This document shows positions 33,710 to 44,100 of a stretch of 47,846 nucleotides of DNA, one piece after another (position 1 is the first letter of the stretch; every line of letters starts with the position of its first letter). Origin of the DNA: JAVMKJ01 sp031732875 (lineage in GTDB: Bacteria; Pseudomonadota; Gammaproteobacteria; Competibacterales; Competibacteraceae); NCBI GenBank assembly GCA_031732875.1, contig JAVMKL010000025.1:1-47846 (forward strand). The letters are read 5' to 3'. Made by a program: the position numbers and the translations under genes. A model generated the notes under the pieces. It worked only from the letters and a program-made list of their open reading frames with translations, had not been told where the DNA came from and made no database searches.

Positions 33710-34968
33710 TGAGCAAAACCATTTTTCGCAATACGGCAGGACCCGGACGCTCCCTGGCGGTCTTGGCCCTCGTTACGGTTCTCGGCGCATGCGCCACCTC
33801 CTCCGAAACCCCGTCTCCCGCCCCAGCCGCGCAGCCCGTCCCTTTGCCTTTCGACGAAGCGGTTCTCAAGGCGGCGAACGACCTGTTTGCCAAGGCTCAA
33901 TTATCACCGGCGGAGCCGGCTTCCCCGGTCAAGCACGCGCTGGTCATCGATCCCCTGGTCGACGGGATGACCGGAAACCAGTCAGCCGCCACCTTATCGA
34001 TGCAATCCCGACTCGAGCAGTTGGCGCGGGAAAAATATCCACAATTCGACGTACAACCCTTTTCGGCGGCCAATATCGAACAATCGCCACTCGTACTCGT
34101 CGGAACCTTCACGCCCGTTAACAAGGACGGCAAGACCGAGGGAACCCGGGAAGCCTATCGCATCTGTCTGGCGCTGGCCGATCTCAAATCGGGCAAGATC
34201 GTCGGCAAGGGCACCGCCCGCGCGCGGATACAAGGTGTCGATGCGACACCCACGCGCTTCTTCCAGGACAGCCCGGCATGGACCAAGGACCCCGCCACCG
34301 AGGGCTATATCAAAACGTGTCAGGGAACCAAGCCGGGGGACCCGATCAACCCGGTGTACGCCGACCGAATCAAGACCGCGGCGCTGATCGGCGAAGCCAT
34401 CGACTATTACAACGCGGGTCGGTACCAGCAGGCGCTCGACCGGTATACGGCGGCGCTGAACACACCCGCGGGCGATCAGTTGCGCACGTACAACGGCATC
34501 TATCTGACTAACTGGAAGCTCGGCCGCCGCGACGCGGCCACCCAATCCTTCGGCAAGATCGTGGACTACGGTCTTGCCAACAAGAATTTGGGGGTCAAAT
34601 TCCTGTTCAAGCCCGGCTCGACGGCGTTCCTGCCCAATGCCCAGGTCTCCGGACCCTATCCGCTTTGGCTGAGGCAGATCGCGACGCACGCCGCCAACAG
34701 CAATGCCTGCCTCGAAATCGCCGGGCACACCAGTTCCACCGGGCCCGAGCCCATCAACGAACGGCTCTCGCTGCGGCGGGCCGAATACATCAGGCAACGG
34801 CTGGACTCCCAGGCTCCGGCACTCGGCAAGCGCACCATCGCCACCGGCAAGGGTTCCAGCGAGAACCTGGTGGGCACGGGGAAGGACGACGTCACCGATG
34901 CCCTCGACCGCCGGGTCGACTTCCAGGTCATCGATTGCGCCCTTCCGAGCGCCCCGACGAGATCCTGA
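33706..34968 (+). CDS. OmpA-type peptidoglycan-binding lipoprotein with TPR-like region
   Basis: The start is taken at ATG 33706; ATG 33709 is equally possible. AAGGAG lies upstream inside the kinase gene. The protein has about 420 residues. The signal peptide ends in a lipobox (VLGAC, Cys about 29), and the residue after Cys is Ala, which favours sorting to the outer membrane. The middle part has an LPS-assembly-like sheet region (LVLVGTFTPVNKDGKTEGTR, YRICLALADLKSGKIVGKG) and a TPR-like pair (AIDYYNAGRYQQALDRYTAA, WKLGRRDAATQSFGKIVDYG). The C-terminus is an OmpA/MotB domain: FLFKPGSTAFLPNAQ, LEIAGHTSSTGPEPINERLS, RRAEYIRQRL and DDVTDALDRRVDF. It would link outer membrane and cell wall and could report wall state to the kinase's periplasmic part. 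Confidence 0.9.
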   Translation: MMSKTIFRNTAGPGRSLAVLALVTVLGACATSSETPSPAPAAQPVPLPFDEAVLKAANDLFAKAQLSPAEPASPVKHALVIDPLVDGMTGNQSAATLSMQSRLEQLAREKYPQFDVQPFSAANIEQSPLVLVGTFTPVNKDGKTEGTREAYRICLALADLKSGKIVGKGTARARIQGVDATPTRFFQDSPAWTKDPATEGYIKTCQGTKPGDPINPVYADRIKTAALIGEAIDYYNAGRYQQALDRYTAALNTPAGDQLRTYNGIYLTNWKLGRRDAATQSFGKIVDYGLANKNLGVKFLFKPGSTAFLPNAQVSGPYPLWLRQIATHAANSNACLEIAGHTSSTGPEPINERLSLRRAEYIRQRLDSQAPALGKRTIATGKGSSENLVGTGKDDVTDALDRRVDFQVIDCALPSAPTRS

Positions 34969-35002
34969 GCGCCGGTCGAGGAATCCCTTTCTCCGGGTTT
35001 TG

Positions 35003-38000
35003 ATGAAATCCCCCGCCGAAACCTACTTCGCCGCCTTGGCCGAGATTCGCGCCACCGGCGGCGGCGTCAAGGAAACCTCCTACTACCCGGCGCTGATCGC
35101 CCTGCTGAACGCGGTCGGGGAAACCCTCAAGCCGCGCGTGCTGGCGGTGTCGCAGTTGAAAAATACCGGAGCCGGCAGCCCGGATGCCGGTCTGTTCGCC
35201 GTCAGTCAATGCTCGAAAGGCACGACCGATCCGCTGCCAGGGCAGTTGCCGGAACGCGGTGCGGTCGAAATCAAGAGCGTGGCGGAAGACGGCTGGCTGA
35301 CGGTTGGTGGCACGCAGATCAGCAAATATTGGGAGAAATACCGGCTGGTGCTGGTGACGAATTATCGGGATTTTCTGCTGGTCGGCGAGGATCGCGCCGG
35401 CCAGTCGGCAGTGCTGGAGACGTTTCGCTTAGCGGACTCGGCCGACGAATTCTGGGCCAAACTGGTGCAACCGCGCGCGTTCGCCCAGGCGCGCGGCGAA
35501 CGGCTGCTGGAATATCTGAAGCGGGTATTGCTGTGCGCCGCGCCGCTGAACAATCCCCGCGACGTGGCCTGGTTTCTGGCGTCGTATGCCCGCGACGCGC
35601 GGGCGCGGCTGGAAGAGAAGCCGGATTTGCCGGCGCTGGCGGCGTTGCGCGGGGCGCTGGAAAACGCGCTGGGCCTGCATTTCGAGGCCGAGGACGGCGA
35701 GCACTTCTTCCGCTCCACGCTGATTCAAACCTTGTTCTATGGGGTGTTCTCGGCCTGGGTGCTGTGGCATCGGGAAATTGCCCTTCGCTCCCCTCGCCCT
35801 CCGGGAGAGGGGCTGGGGGTGAGGGTCGAAGGGAGCGAGCGGTTCGACTGGAAGCTGGCGAGCTGGACGCTGCGGGTGCCGATGATCCGCGCTCTGTTCG
35901 AGCAGTTGTCGCAGCCTTCGAGGCTGTTGCCGCTGGGCTTGACCGAGGTGCTGGATTGGGTCAACGGGGTGTTGAACCGGGTGGATCGGGCGGCGTTCTT
36001 CGGCCAATTCGCCGCCGCCGGCGCGGTGCAATATTTCTACGAACCGTTCCTGCACGCGTTCGATCCGGAACTGCGCAAACAACTGGGGGTGTGGTACACG
36101 CCGCCGGAAATCGTCCGCTACATGGTGGCCCGGGTGGACGCGGTGTTGCGCGAGGAACTCGGCATCGCCGATGGTCTGGCCGATCCGCAAGTCTTCATTC
36201 TCGATCCCTGTTGCGGGACCGGCGCGTATCTGATCGAGGTATTGCACCACATCAAGGCGCGATTGGACGAGCAGGGTTTGGGCGACCTGGCCGGCGCCAT
36301 GTTGAAACAGGCGGCGTTGGAGCGAGTGTTCGGCTTCGAGTTGCTGCCGGCGCCGTATGTGGTGGCGCACCTGCAATTGGGGTTGCTGCTGCATCAGTGG
36401 GGCGCGACGCTGCAACTGGATGCGACCACCGGCCAGACGGAGCGGCTCGGCGTGTACCTGACCAACGCGCTGACCGGCTGGCAACCGCCGGACGAGGACG
36501 GCAAGAAGCGCATGGCGCAACTGGCGCTCAATTTCCCGGAATTGATGGCCGAGAACAGCGCAGCGCGGCTGGTGAAGCAGGAACGGCGGATTCTGGTGAT
36601 TCTGGGCAATCCGCCGTACAACGGTTTCGCCGGGGTGGCGGTGGACGAGGAGCAGGAATTGACCCGCGCCTACCGCCAGACGCGCCGCGCGCCACCGCCG
36701 CAAGGTCAGGGCTTGAACGATCTGTACGTGCGGTTTTACCGGATGGCCGAACGGCACATCGTCGAACACAGCGGGCGCGGGGTGATTTGCTTCATCTCGA
36801 ATTATTCGTGGCTGGATGGTTTGTCGTTCACCGGGATGCGGGAACGGTATCTGGAGAAGTTCGACCGGATTTGGATTGATAACCTGCACGGTGATCGGAT
36901 CATCTCGGAATATGCACCGGACGGGCGAACTAGCGAAACCGTGTTCGCGATGACCGGGAGCTCGGCCGGGATTAAAGTTGGCACTCAAATCAGCTTACTG
37001 GTACGAAATTCGTCGGAACAACCGATTATTTATTACCGCGACCTTCAGGAGTCCCGCGCCGAAGAACGTCGAAAAACCTTATTAGCCAGTCTCGATAACA
37101 GCGATTTTAATTCTCTTTATGCTGAGCTGAAGCCTATTGCAGAAATTGGCCTGCCATTCAAACCGAAAATTGTCAAAGCGGATTATCTGTCGTGGCCGCT
37201 CTTGCCCAACTTGCTCCCATCCTCCTTCCCCGGCGTGAAAACCAGCCGTGACGATGCCTTGGTGGACATCGACCACGTGGCGCTGGAACAGCGGATGCGG
37301 CGATATTTTGATCCGAACGTCAGCGATGAGGAAATGCGCCGAATTGCGCCAAGTTTAATGGAAAAAACCAGCAGCTTTGATCCAAATGAAACTCGTGCAA
37401 CGCTACAAAAACGCCAATTTCGGCCTGAAAATATAATCCGCTATGCTTATCGGCCTTTTGATGTTCGTTGGCTCTACTGGGAATCCGAAACCAAGTTGCT
37501 GGATCGGAATCGGAGCGAATATTTACCGCAAGTTATTGAAGAAAATATTTGGATAGCTGCCGCTCAAAAACAACGGCGTGATTTCGATCCACCCTTCACG
37601 ACTAAATGGCTCGGTTCGCTGCATTTGATTGAAAGAGGCGCTAATCTTTTTCCACTTTACATCAAGCCATTCCATTATCGCAGCGAATATCAACCCAATC
37701 TCAGCAACGTCGCAACCGACTACGTAGCCCGCCTCGACGCCGACGCGCCAGTTTTATTCCATCACATCGTCGCCGTGTTGCACGCCCCCGCTTATCGCGC
37801 CGACAACGCCGGGGCACTGAAACAGGATTGGCCGCGCATTCCGCTGCCCGCAACGCGAGAACGGCTACTGCCCTCCGCCGAACTGGGCCGGCAAATCACC
37901 GCCCTGCTGGATACCGAAACTCCGCTGCCTGGCGTCACCCAAGGCAAACCGCGCCCGGAGTTGACCAACATCGCCTTGCTGACCGTGATGGGTTCCGCTC

Positions 38001-38401
38001 CCCTCACGCCGGAACATTTGAAACTGACCGCCGGCTGGGGCCATGCCGGCAAGGGCGGCGTCACCATGCCCGGCAAAGGCCGTGTGGAAAGTCGCCCGTT
38101 CACGGCGCAGGAACAACCCGCGCTGGGCGGCGAAACGCTGGACGTGTATCTCAACGCCGACTGCTACTGGAAAAACGTGCCGCGCTCCGTGTGGGAATAC
38201 ACCCTCGGTGGCTATCAGGTTCTGAAAAAATGGCTGTCGTACCGGGAACTGGAATTGCTGGGCCGACCGCTGTCGGCCGATGAAGCGCTGGAATTTACCT
38301 GGATGGTCCGCCGGATTGCGGCGCTGATCCTGCTGCGTCCGCTGTTGGACGAAAACTACCGGCGGTGCGTCGATGAGTGCGCCAAATGGCTGCAAGACTG
38401 A
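35003..38401 (+). CDS. Single-chain restriction endonuclease/N6-adenine methyltransferase (type IIG-like)
   Basis: The protein has 1132 residues from ATG 35003. The N-terminal domain carries a PD-(D/E)xK nuclease pattern: D61 in GSPDAGLF, then E89 and K91 in GAVEIKSV. A helical connector follows. The methyltransferase core has motif I DPCCGTGAYLIEVL (D401) and motif IV NPPY (about 536-539, ILGNPPYNGF), the N6-adenine gamma class. WYTPPEIVRYMV upstream is the usual helical preamble. The C-terminal 500 residues (RPFDVRWLYWESETKLLDRN, CYWKNVPRSVWEYTLGGYQV) should be the target-recognition part. Cleavage and methylation in one chain with no separate specificity subunit fits type IIG. A dispersed palindrome is inserted in frame at about residues 262-275. 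A Uma2-family gene follows after 14 bases. Confidence 0.9.
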   Translation: MKSPAETYFAALAEIRATGGGVKETSYYPALIALLNAVGETLKPRVLAVSQLKNTGAGSPDAGLFAVSQCSKGTTDPLPGQLPERGAVEIKSVAEDGWLTVGGTQISKYWEKYRLVLVTNYRDFLLVGEDRAGQSAVLETFRLADSADEFWAKLVQPRAFAQARGERLLEYLKRVLLCAAPLNNPRDVAWFLASYARDARARLEEKPDLPALAALRGALENALGLHFEAEDGEHFFRSTLIQTLFYGVFSAWVLWHREIALRSPRPPGEGLGVRVEGSERFDWKLASWTLRVPMIRALFEQLSQPSRLLPLGLTEVLDWVNGVLNRVDRAAFFGQFAAAGAVQYFYEPFLHAFDPELRKQLGVWYTPPEIVRYMVARVDAVLREELGIADGLADPQVFILDPCCGTGAYLIEVLHHIKARLDEQGLGDLAGAMLKQAALERVFGFELLPAPYVVAHLQLGLLLHQWGATLQLDATTGQTERLGVYLTNALTGWQPPDEDGKKRMAQLALNFPELMAENSAARLVKQERRILVILGNPPYNGFAGVAVDEEQELTRAYRQTRRAPPPQGQGLNDLYVRFYRMAERHIVEHSGRGVICFISNYSWLDGLSFTGMRERYLEKFDRIWIDNLHGDRIISEYAPDGRTSETVFAMTGSSAGIKVGTQISLLVRNSSEQPIIYYRDLQESRAEERRKTLLASLDNSDFNSLYAELKPIAEIGLPFKPKIVKADYLSWPLLPNLLPSSFPGVKTSRDDALVDIDHVALEQRMRRYFDPNVSDEEMRRIAPSLMEKTSSFDPNETRATLQKRQFRPENIIRYAYRPFDVRWLYWESETKLLDRNRSEYLPQVIEENIWIAAAQKQRRDFDPPFTTKWLGSLHLIERGANLFPLYIKPFHYRSEYQPNLSNVATDYVARLDADAPVLFHHIVAVLHAPAYRADNAGALKQDWPRIPLPATRERLLPSAELGRQITALLDTETPLPGVTQGKPRPELTNIALLTVMGSAPLTPEHLKLTAGWGHAGKGGVTMPGKGRVESRPFTAQEQPALGGETLDVYLNADCYWKNVPRSVWEYTLGGYQVLKKWLSYRELELLGRPLSADEALEFTWMVRRIAALILLRPLLDENYRRCVDECAKWLQD
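35788..35829. repeat. Dispersed palindrome inserted in frame in the R-M gene
   Basis: CTCCCCTCGCCCTCCGGGAG followed by AGGGGCTGGGGGTGAGGGTC is a member of a palindrome family, also seen in inverse orientation in recD (40951-40989). It encodes SPRPPGEGLGVRV, which does not look like the surrounding helical protein, and it does not break the frame. Confidence 0.7.
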
Positions 38402-38415
38402 CGGGAGAATCTCAT

Positions 38416-38988
38416 ATGGTCGCCAATCCCGCCCATCGCCTGCTGAATTTTGAAGACTATCTCACTTACGACGACAATACCGACAACCGTTACGAATTGG
38501 TGGATGGAGCACTGGTTGCCATGACACCCCCGCTGATTTCCCATCTCGACATCGCCAAATTCATCGAGCGTTGCTTCGATCAGGAAATTCAACGTCTGAA
38601 TTTACCGTGGTGCTGTTATCGGGAAGCGGGGCTTCGGGTGGGTATCCGCAAATCAAGAATCATGGATGTTTGCGTGATCGAAAAAGAATACGTTGATGTT
38701 CTACGGGCCTCAGGGTCGGTGGCTGTGTTCGAAAATCCACCAAAACTGATCGTCGAGATCGTCAGCCCTGAATCCATCCGCCGCGACTACCGCTACAAGC
38801 GCTCCGAATACGCCGCCGTCGAAGTACCGGAATACTGGATCGTCGATCCGCTCGAACAAAAGGCTACGGTTTTATCGCTAGAGGATGGCTTATACGAAGA
38901 CCGGGAATTCACTGGTTCACAGAAAATCATTTCGCGAATTTTCCCTGAACTGGAACTAACGGCCGAGACGATTTTGCACTCTCAATAA
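38416..38988 (+). CDS. Uma2 family (DUF820) PD-(D/E)xK nuclease-like protein
   Basis: The protein has 190 residues from ATG 38416 (MVANPAHRLLNFEDYLTYDD), preceded by GGGAGA. The Uma2 fold is recognisable: RYELVDGALVAM, HLDIAKFIERC, GLRVGIRKSRIMDVCVIE (the Asp of the nuclease core), and then PKLIVEIVSPESIRRDYRYK with E and K, and VPEYWIVDPLEQKATVLSLE. These residues form the restriction-endonuclease-like active site in the family, whose biological role is mostly unknown. It follows the R-M gene by 14 bases on the same strand and is probably co-transcribed. Confidence 0.9.
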   Translation: MVANPAHRLLNFEDYLTYDDNTDNRYELVDGALVAMTPPLISHLDIAKFIERCFDQEIQRLNLPWCCYREAGLRVGIRKSRIMDVCVIEKEYVDVLRASGSVAVFENPPKLIVEIVSPESIRRDYRYKRSEYAAVEVPEYWIVDPLEQKATVLSLEDGLYEDREFTGSQKIISRIFPELELTAETILHSQ

Positions 38989-39191
38989 ACTCCTGTCCAT
39001 TACGCACAAGCCTCCCTCCCCCCTTGCGCCGTCCACTATACATATCTATAATATCATGATTTTATTGGTAATAAAAACAAGAAACCCCCTCCCCCTCGTT
39101 ATTTTCGAAAAGCGCGCGGATGAAGATGCATGAAGTCGCGATCCGACTCTTCGTGCATCGCCACAACTTGGAATGCGCCAACATTACTTGA
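38989..39191. other. AT-rich intergenic region with a hairpin
   Basis: This gap separates the convergent Uma2 and recD genes. It is notably AT-rich in the middle (39040-39085). A hairpin GATGCATGAAG (39125-39135) facing CTTCGTGCATC (39149-39159), with one mismatch, could act as a bidirectional terminator. No gene is seen. Confidence 0.55.
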
Positions 39192-41105
39192 CTACCCGAG
39201 CGCGATCCTCGGCTCCACCCACAACCGATCCCGCAAACCCGACGAGCGCCTCAACCGCCGTTCGACCGCCGCCGCGAATACTTCCGGCGTCCCGTAAAAA
39301 CTCGCCCGCCGCTTCGCCCGCGTCAGCGCCGTGTAAATCAACTCCCGGCTCAACACCGGCGACGGTTCGTTCGGCGTCGCCACCAGCACCCGGTCGAACT
39401 CCGAACCCTGGCTCTTATGCACCGTCATCGCGTAGACGGTCTCGTGCTCCGGCAGGCGGGCCGGCGCGAAACTCCGCAGCGCGCCGTCGTTGCCCAGGAA
39501 AAACACCTTCATCCGCTCCGGCTCCTCCGGATCCGGCAAGGTAATACCGATATCGCCGTTGAACAATCGCAGGTTGTAGTCGTTGCGGACGATCATCACC
39601 GGCCGGCCCGGATACCAGGTCCGATGGGTATCGATCAGGCCCCGGCCGTGCAACACCTCCTCGCACAACCGGTTCAACGCCTCCACCCCGAACGGCCCCT
39701 TGCGCACCGCGACCAGCACCCGGAACCGGTTGAACCCCTCGAATATCGCCGCCGGTTCGGCGCCCTCCCGCACCGCCTCCAGATAGGGCGCGAAGCCGGC
39801 GGCGACCGGTTCCGCCAACCGCCCGGGCAACCCGGCGGGATCGGCCAGCGGGCGCCAGTCGATATCCTCATGCCCCCCATCCCCGAGCAGCGCCGCCGCC
39901 GCCGTGGCCTTGCCTTCGTTCACCGCCCGCGCCAGCGCGCCGATGCCGCTGGCGGCGCCGAATCGGTAGCTGTGCCGCAGCAGCACGATGGCATCGCTCA
40001 GCGGCGAGGAGGCCACCCGACCGCGCGGCAGCGCCTCGCCGGTCAGCGCGGCCAGCCGCTCGCGGAAATCCGGCGAGAATCGCCCGGCCCCGGCGCATAT
40101 CTCGCCCAGCACCGCCCCCGCCTCCACCGAAGCCAGTTGATCCTTGTCGCCCAGCAGGATCAGTCGCGCCCCGGCCGGCAGCGCGTCCACGGTCTTGGCC
40201 AGCAGGGCCAGTCCGACCATCGACACCTCATCCACCACCAGCACGTCCAGCGGCAGCGGGTTGTCGCGGTGGTGGCGGAAATACACCGAATCCGGCCGGC
40301 CGCCGAGCAGGCGGTGCAGGGTGGACGCCTCCTCGGGGATTTGCGCCAATCGTCCCGCTTCCAGTTCCAGCGCGGGCTTGGCGGCGCGGATCGATTCCTG
40401 CAGGCGGGCGGCGGCCTTGCCGGTGGGAGCGGCCAGCGCGATGCGCGGCGGTCGGTCGCCGGTCTGCCCGGTCAACAGCGCCAAAATCCGCAACACGGTG
40501 CTGGTCTTACCGGTGCCGGGACCGCCGGAGATCACGCAGACCCGCTTGAGCGCCGCCACCGCCGCCGCGACCTTCTGCCAGTCCGGCCCGCTCAGTTGCG
40601 GATGGCGCGGAAACAGTCGGTCGAGATCGGCCCGCAGTCGCGCCTCGTCCACCGCTTCCGGCACCGCCCCGGCCCGCCGCAGCAGATCGTCGGCCAGCCG
40701 CTGCTCGTATCGCCAATAGCGGTACAGATACAGCCGGCCGCGCCGGTCGAGAATCAGGGGCTGGCGCTCGCCCGGCCGGCCCACCACCGGACTGGCGCGC
40801 AAAGCGTCGAGCCAGTCGCCGATGGGCGGCGCAATGAGAGGGGTCTCGGCGGTAGCGGCGTTCCAGCGCCGCGCCCACTGGCGCAGGTTGACGCAGATGT
40901 CGCCCTGGCCGGTGGCATGGCTGGCCAGCGCCGCCGCCAGTTCCAGAAACCTCGCCCCCGGCCCCTCTCCCGCGGGGAGAGGGGAAATTTCGCCGGCCAG
41001 CCGGGTCATGAACCGGGCGAAATGCAGGTCCAGATCGGTCAGTAGCCCCCGGTCATGCAGAACCGGCAGCGCCGCGCTCGCCTTCGTCATTTCGCTTTCG
41101 CTCAT
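39192..41105 (-). CDS. recD: RecBCD subunit RecD (5'-3' helicase)
   Basis: The fast 5'-3' helicase of RecBCD, 637 residues (E. coli 608). Walker A is GGPGTGKTS, with LDVLVVDEVSMVGLALLAKT as the DEAD-like box, LILLGDKDQLASVEAGAVLG, and MTVHKSQGSEFDRVLVATP near the C-terminus followed by ELIYTALTRAKRR. The N-terminal domain (VLHDRGLLTDLDLHFARFMT) binds RecB/RecC. At residues 41-52 the segment SPLPAGEGPGAR is encoded by an inserted dispersed palindrome. Its ATG overlaps the recB stop as ATGA, so the two genes are coupled. Confidence 0.96.
   Translation of the reverse strand: MSESEMTKASAALPVLHDRGLLTDLDLHFARFMTRLAGEISPLPAGEGPGARFLELAAALASHATGQGDICVNLRQWARRWNAATAETPLIAPPIGDWLDALRASPVVGRPGERQPLILDRRGRLYLYRYWRYEQRLADDLLRRAGAVPEAVDEARLRADLDRLFPRHPQLSGPDWQKVAAAVAALKRVCVISGGPGTGKTSTVLRILALLTGQTGDRPPRIALAAPTGKAAARLQESIRAAKPALELEAGRLAQIPEEASTLHRLLGGRPDSVYFRHHRDNPLPLDVLVVDEVSMVGLALLAKTVDALPAGARLILLGDKDQLASVEAGAVLGEICAGAGRFSPDFRERLAALTGEALPRGRVASSPLSDAIVLLRHSYRFGAASGIGALARAVNEGKATAAAALLGDGGHEDIDWRPLADPAGLPGRLAEPVAAGFAPYLEAVREGAEPAAIFEGFNRFRVLVAVRKGPFGVEALNRLCEEVLHGRGLIDTHRTWYPGRPVMIVRNDYNLRLFNGDIGITLPDPEEPERMKVFFLGNDGALRSFAPARLPEHETVYAMTVHKSQGSEFDRVLVATPNEPSPVLSRELIYTALTRAKRRASFYGTPEVFAAAVERRLRRSSGLRDRLWVEPRIALG
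40951..40989. repeat. Dispersed palindrome inserted in frame in recD
   Basis: CTCGCCCCCGGCCCCTCTCC followed by CGCGGGGAGAGGGGAAATT. Read on the minus strand it gives CGCGGGAGAGGGGCCGGGGG, matching the copy at 35788-35829 almost base for base. It encodes SPLPAGEGPGAR between conserved RecD segments (FMTRLAGEI and FLELAAALASHATG) without breaking the frame. Confidence 0.75.
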
Positions 41106-44100
41106 ACCGCCACGGTCCCCGTCGCCATCAGTTCATCCAGCGCCGCGACCAGTTCCGGCGCGGGGCGGTCGCGGAAGACGCCGCGCTCCGGTCCCAGCGC
41201 CGGGTCCATGCCGCGCAAGAACAGGTAGTAAACCCCGCCGAAATGCCGCTCGTAGTCGTAATCCGGCACCCGCAGTCGCAGGTAACGATGCAGCGCCACG
41301 GTGTAGATCAGATATTGCAGCACGTAGGACTCGCGGGCCATCGCCTCGTCCAGCAACTCGCGCCGATAGGCCGCCGGTTCGGGTCCGAGCCAGTTGGACT
41401 TGTAATCGACCAGGTAAAACCGGCCGCCGGCCTCGAACACCAGGTCGATAAAGCCCCTCATGTAGCCGCGCAAGGGGCTGAATTCCAGGTTTTCGATCAT
41501 CTCCCGGAACGGACCCACGGCGTAACCATGCCGCTCCAGCACCCGCCGCAGCCCATCGGCGCGCAGGTTGCCGAGCGGGTAGGTGAATTCCAGCTCGTTG
41601 AGCCGCCGGTCCGGGGCGACCAGCGCCAGCCGCAACCCCCTCTCGTCCAGCGGGGTCGCCAACACCCGCTCGATCAGATCCGCCACCACCGGCGTCCATT
41701 CCACCGCATCCAGCCCGTGCCCCGTCAGAGTCCGGTTCACCAAGGCTTCCAGCCGTTCCCGGTCGCCCTGGGTGAAATCCAGCCGTTCGAACATCGCGTG
41801 CAGGCAGGTTCCGGCGCGGGCGCCGCGCGGAAACGCGAAGATGCCCCGGACGGGAACGGCGGCGACCTCCGATCCGCTTTCACCGCCGGGAACGGCGGCG
41901 GTCATGTCGTAATCGGGGGCCTCGACCGACTGGCCGGTGGTCAGGGCGGTGAAGCTGCCGATCCGCCAGGATTCGGACAGAGATCCGGTGAAAACACGCG
42001 CCTGCAACTCTGGTTCCACCCTCTCGGGCGGCCGGTAGCGCTGGCCCGGCTCCCGCGGCAAGGGCGCGATGGCGACGGCGTCGCCCGCCGCCGCGAACGC
42101 GGTTTGCAGATCGCCGCGAATCGCCGCCGCTTCCATCTTCCCGAACCGCTCCTGGGTGGCCTGGAGCCAGTCCTTGCCGGACTCCTTGACCGTCGGGCGA
42201 TGCAGCAGCCAGGCGGGCGGCGCGCTGCCGGCGTCCTTGATCTTGCCCCAGACCAGGTAGCAGCGCTGCTCGGCGCGAGTCAGGGCCACGTAGAACAGTC
42301 GCAGGTTCTCGGCCATTTCCTCGCGGCGGGCGTGTTGTCGGGCATCGCTCTCTTCATCCGCACCGACGGCGAGAATGGTGCGGGCCGGATCGACGGGATC
42401 GTGATATAGCAGGGTCGTATTGTTCTTCTCATCGGCGCGCAACCGGCCATCCCACAGGAACGGGCAGAACACCACCGGATATTCCAGCCCCTTGCTTTTG
42501 TGAACGGTGACGATCCGCACCAGATTCTCGTCGCTTTCCAGGCGCAATTGCTGTTCCTCGTCCTTGTTGGCCGGCGCGCGGCGGCGGTCGCCGAACCACT
42601 TCAGCAGCGCCGCCATGCCGGGACGCGTGCGGCTGGCGACGTGCAGCAGTTCGGCCAGATGCAATAGATTGGTCAGCCGCCGTTCGCCGTCGCGGAAGGT
42701 CAGCAACCGTTGCGGCACGCCCTCTTCGACCAGCCAGGCGCGGAAGAAGTGCATGAAGCCGTGCTCCCGCCACAATTGCCGGTAATCCTGGAATTTCTCC
42801 AGCCACCGCGCCCACGCCTGCTCTTCCTCGCGCAACCGGTACAGATCCTCGCCGCTCGACCCGAACAGATCCGAGGCCAGGACCGTTCGCACCCGGCCTT
42901 CGTCGCCCGGCTCCACCACCGCGGCCAGCAACCATTCCAGTTGTTGCGCCTCATCCGCGGCGAACACGCTGTCGTCGGCGTGCTGGACGCTCGGCACGCC
43001 CAATCGGAGCAACTGGTTGCGGATCAGCCGCCCCTGCCAGTGGCTGCGCACCAGTACGGCGATATCGCCGCCGGCCAGCGGCCGATCGCCGATGCGGGCC
43101 CGATCACGCGCGCCCAGATTCAGCAACCGGGCGATTTCGGCGGCGGTCGCCCGCGCGGCCTGTTCGCTGGCCGCGCCCTTGCCCGCTGGCTGGCCATCGT
43201 CCGATTCCAGCAGCCAGACCTGCAGGGGCGGTTCCAGCCGTCCCTGAATTGTCAGCGGTTCGTGCCGCTTCCGTCCGGACGGAATCGCAGCGTGATAGGG
43301 AATGCTATCGAACAGGAACGGCTGTTCCCCGACCGTGCCGAACACGGCGTTCAAGGCCGCCAGCAGGCGTGGATCGGAACGCCAGTTCACATCGAGGGTG
43401 TAATGGCGGGGGGTATCGCGGCGGGCGGTCAGATAGGCGAAGATATCCGCGCCCCGGAAGCTGTAGATGGCCTGCTTGGGATCGCCGACCAGGAACACCG
43501 GCCGGTCGGTGCCGGCGTAGATGCGCTGGAAAATGGCGTACTGCACCGGGTCGGTGTCCTGGAATTCGTCGATCAGGGCGGCGGAGTACCGGCGATGCAG
43601 GGTTCCGATCAGCGTCGCGCCCTGCCGGGGATCGCGCAGGGCGTCGTGCAGGTCGAGCAGCAGATCGTCGTAGGACTGCAGCTGTTGCCGCCGCTTGCGG
43701 ATCGCCAGTTCGGTATTGCAATAGGCCAGCAGCTTGACCGGAATCTGGTGCCGGCAGTAATCGACCAGCGCTTCGCGGGCGGTTCGCAGGGACTCGCAGG
43801 CGTCGAAGAAGGAATGCCGGGGTGCTTCCTGATCCTTCCTGCGCGAGTCTTTCAGCGTGGAAGTGGTGAATTGGTCGAATTTTCCGAACACCTCAAGCCG
43901 GGGCGCCTCCGCCGTCAGATACGCCTCCATGGCCTCCAGCCAGCCGGGGATATGTTTCAAGCCGTATTTCTGCCGGTTGAGGCCGGGCGCCTTCAGCAGC
44001 AATTCCTCGATCCCGGCGCGATCCCGCAACCAAAGGTCGCGGGCCTGCCGGAACGCCGCGACGAACGCCTGTTCCAGCGCCGCGCCATCGACCTCCCCGC

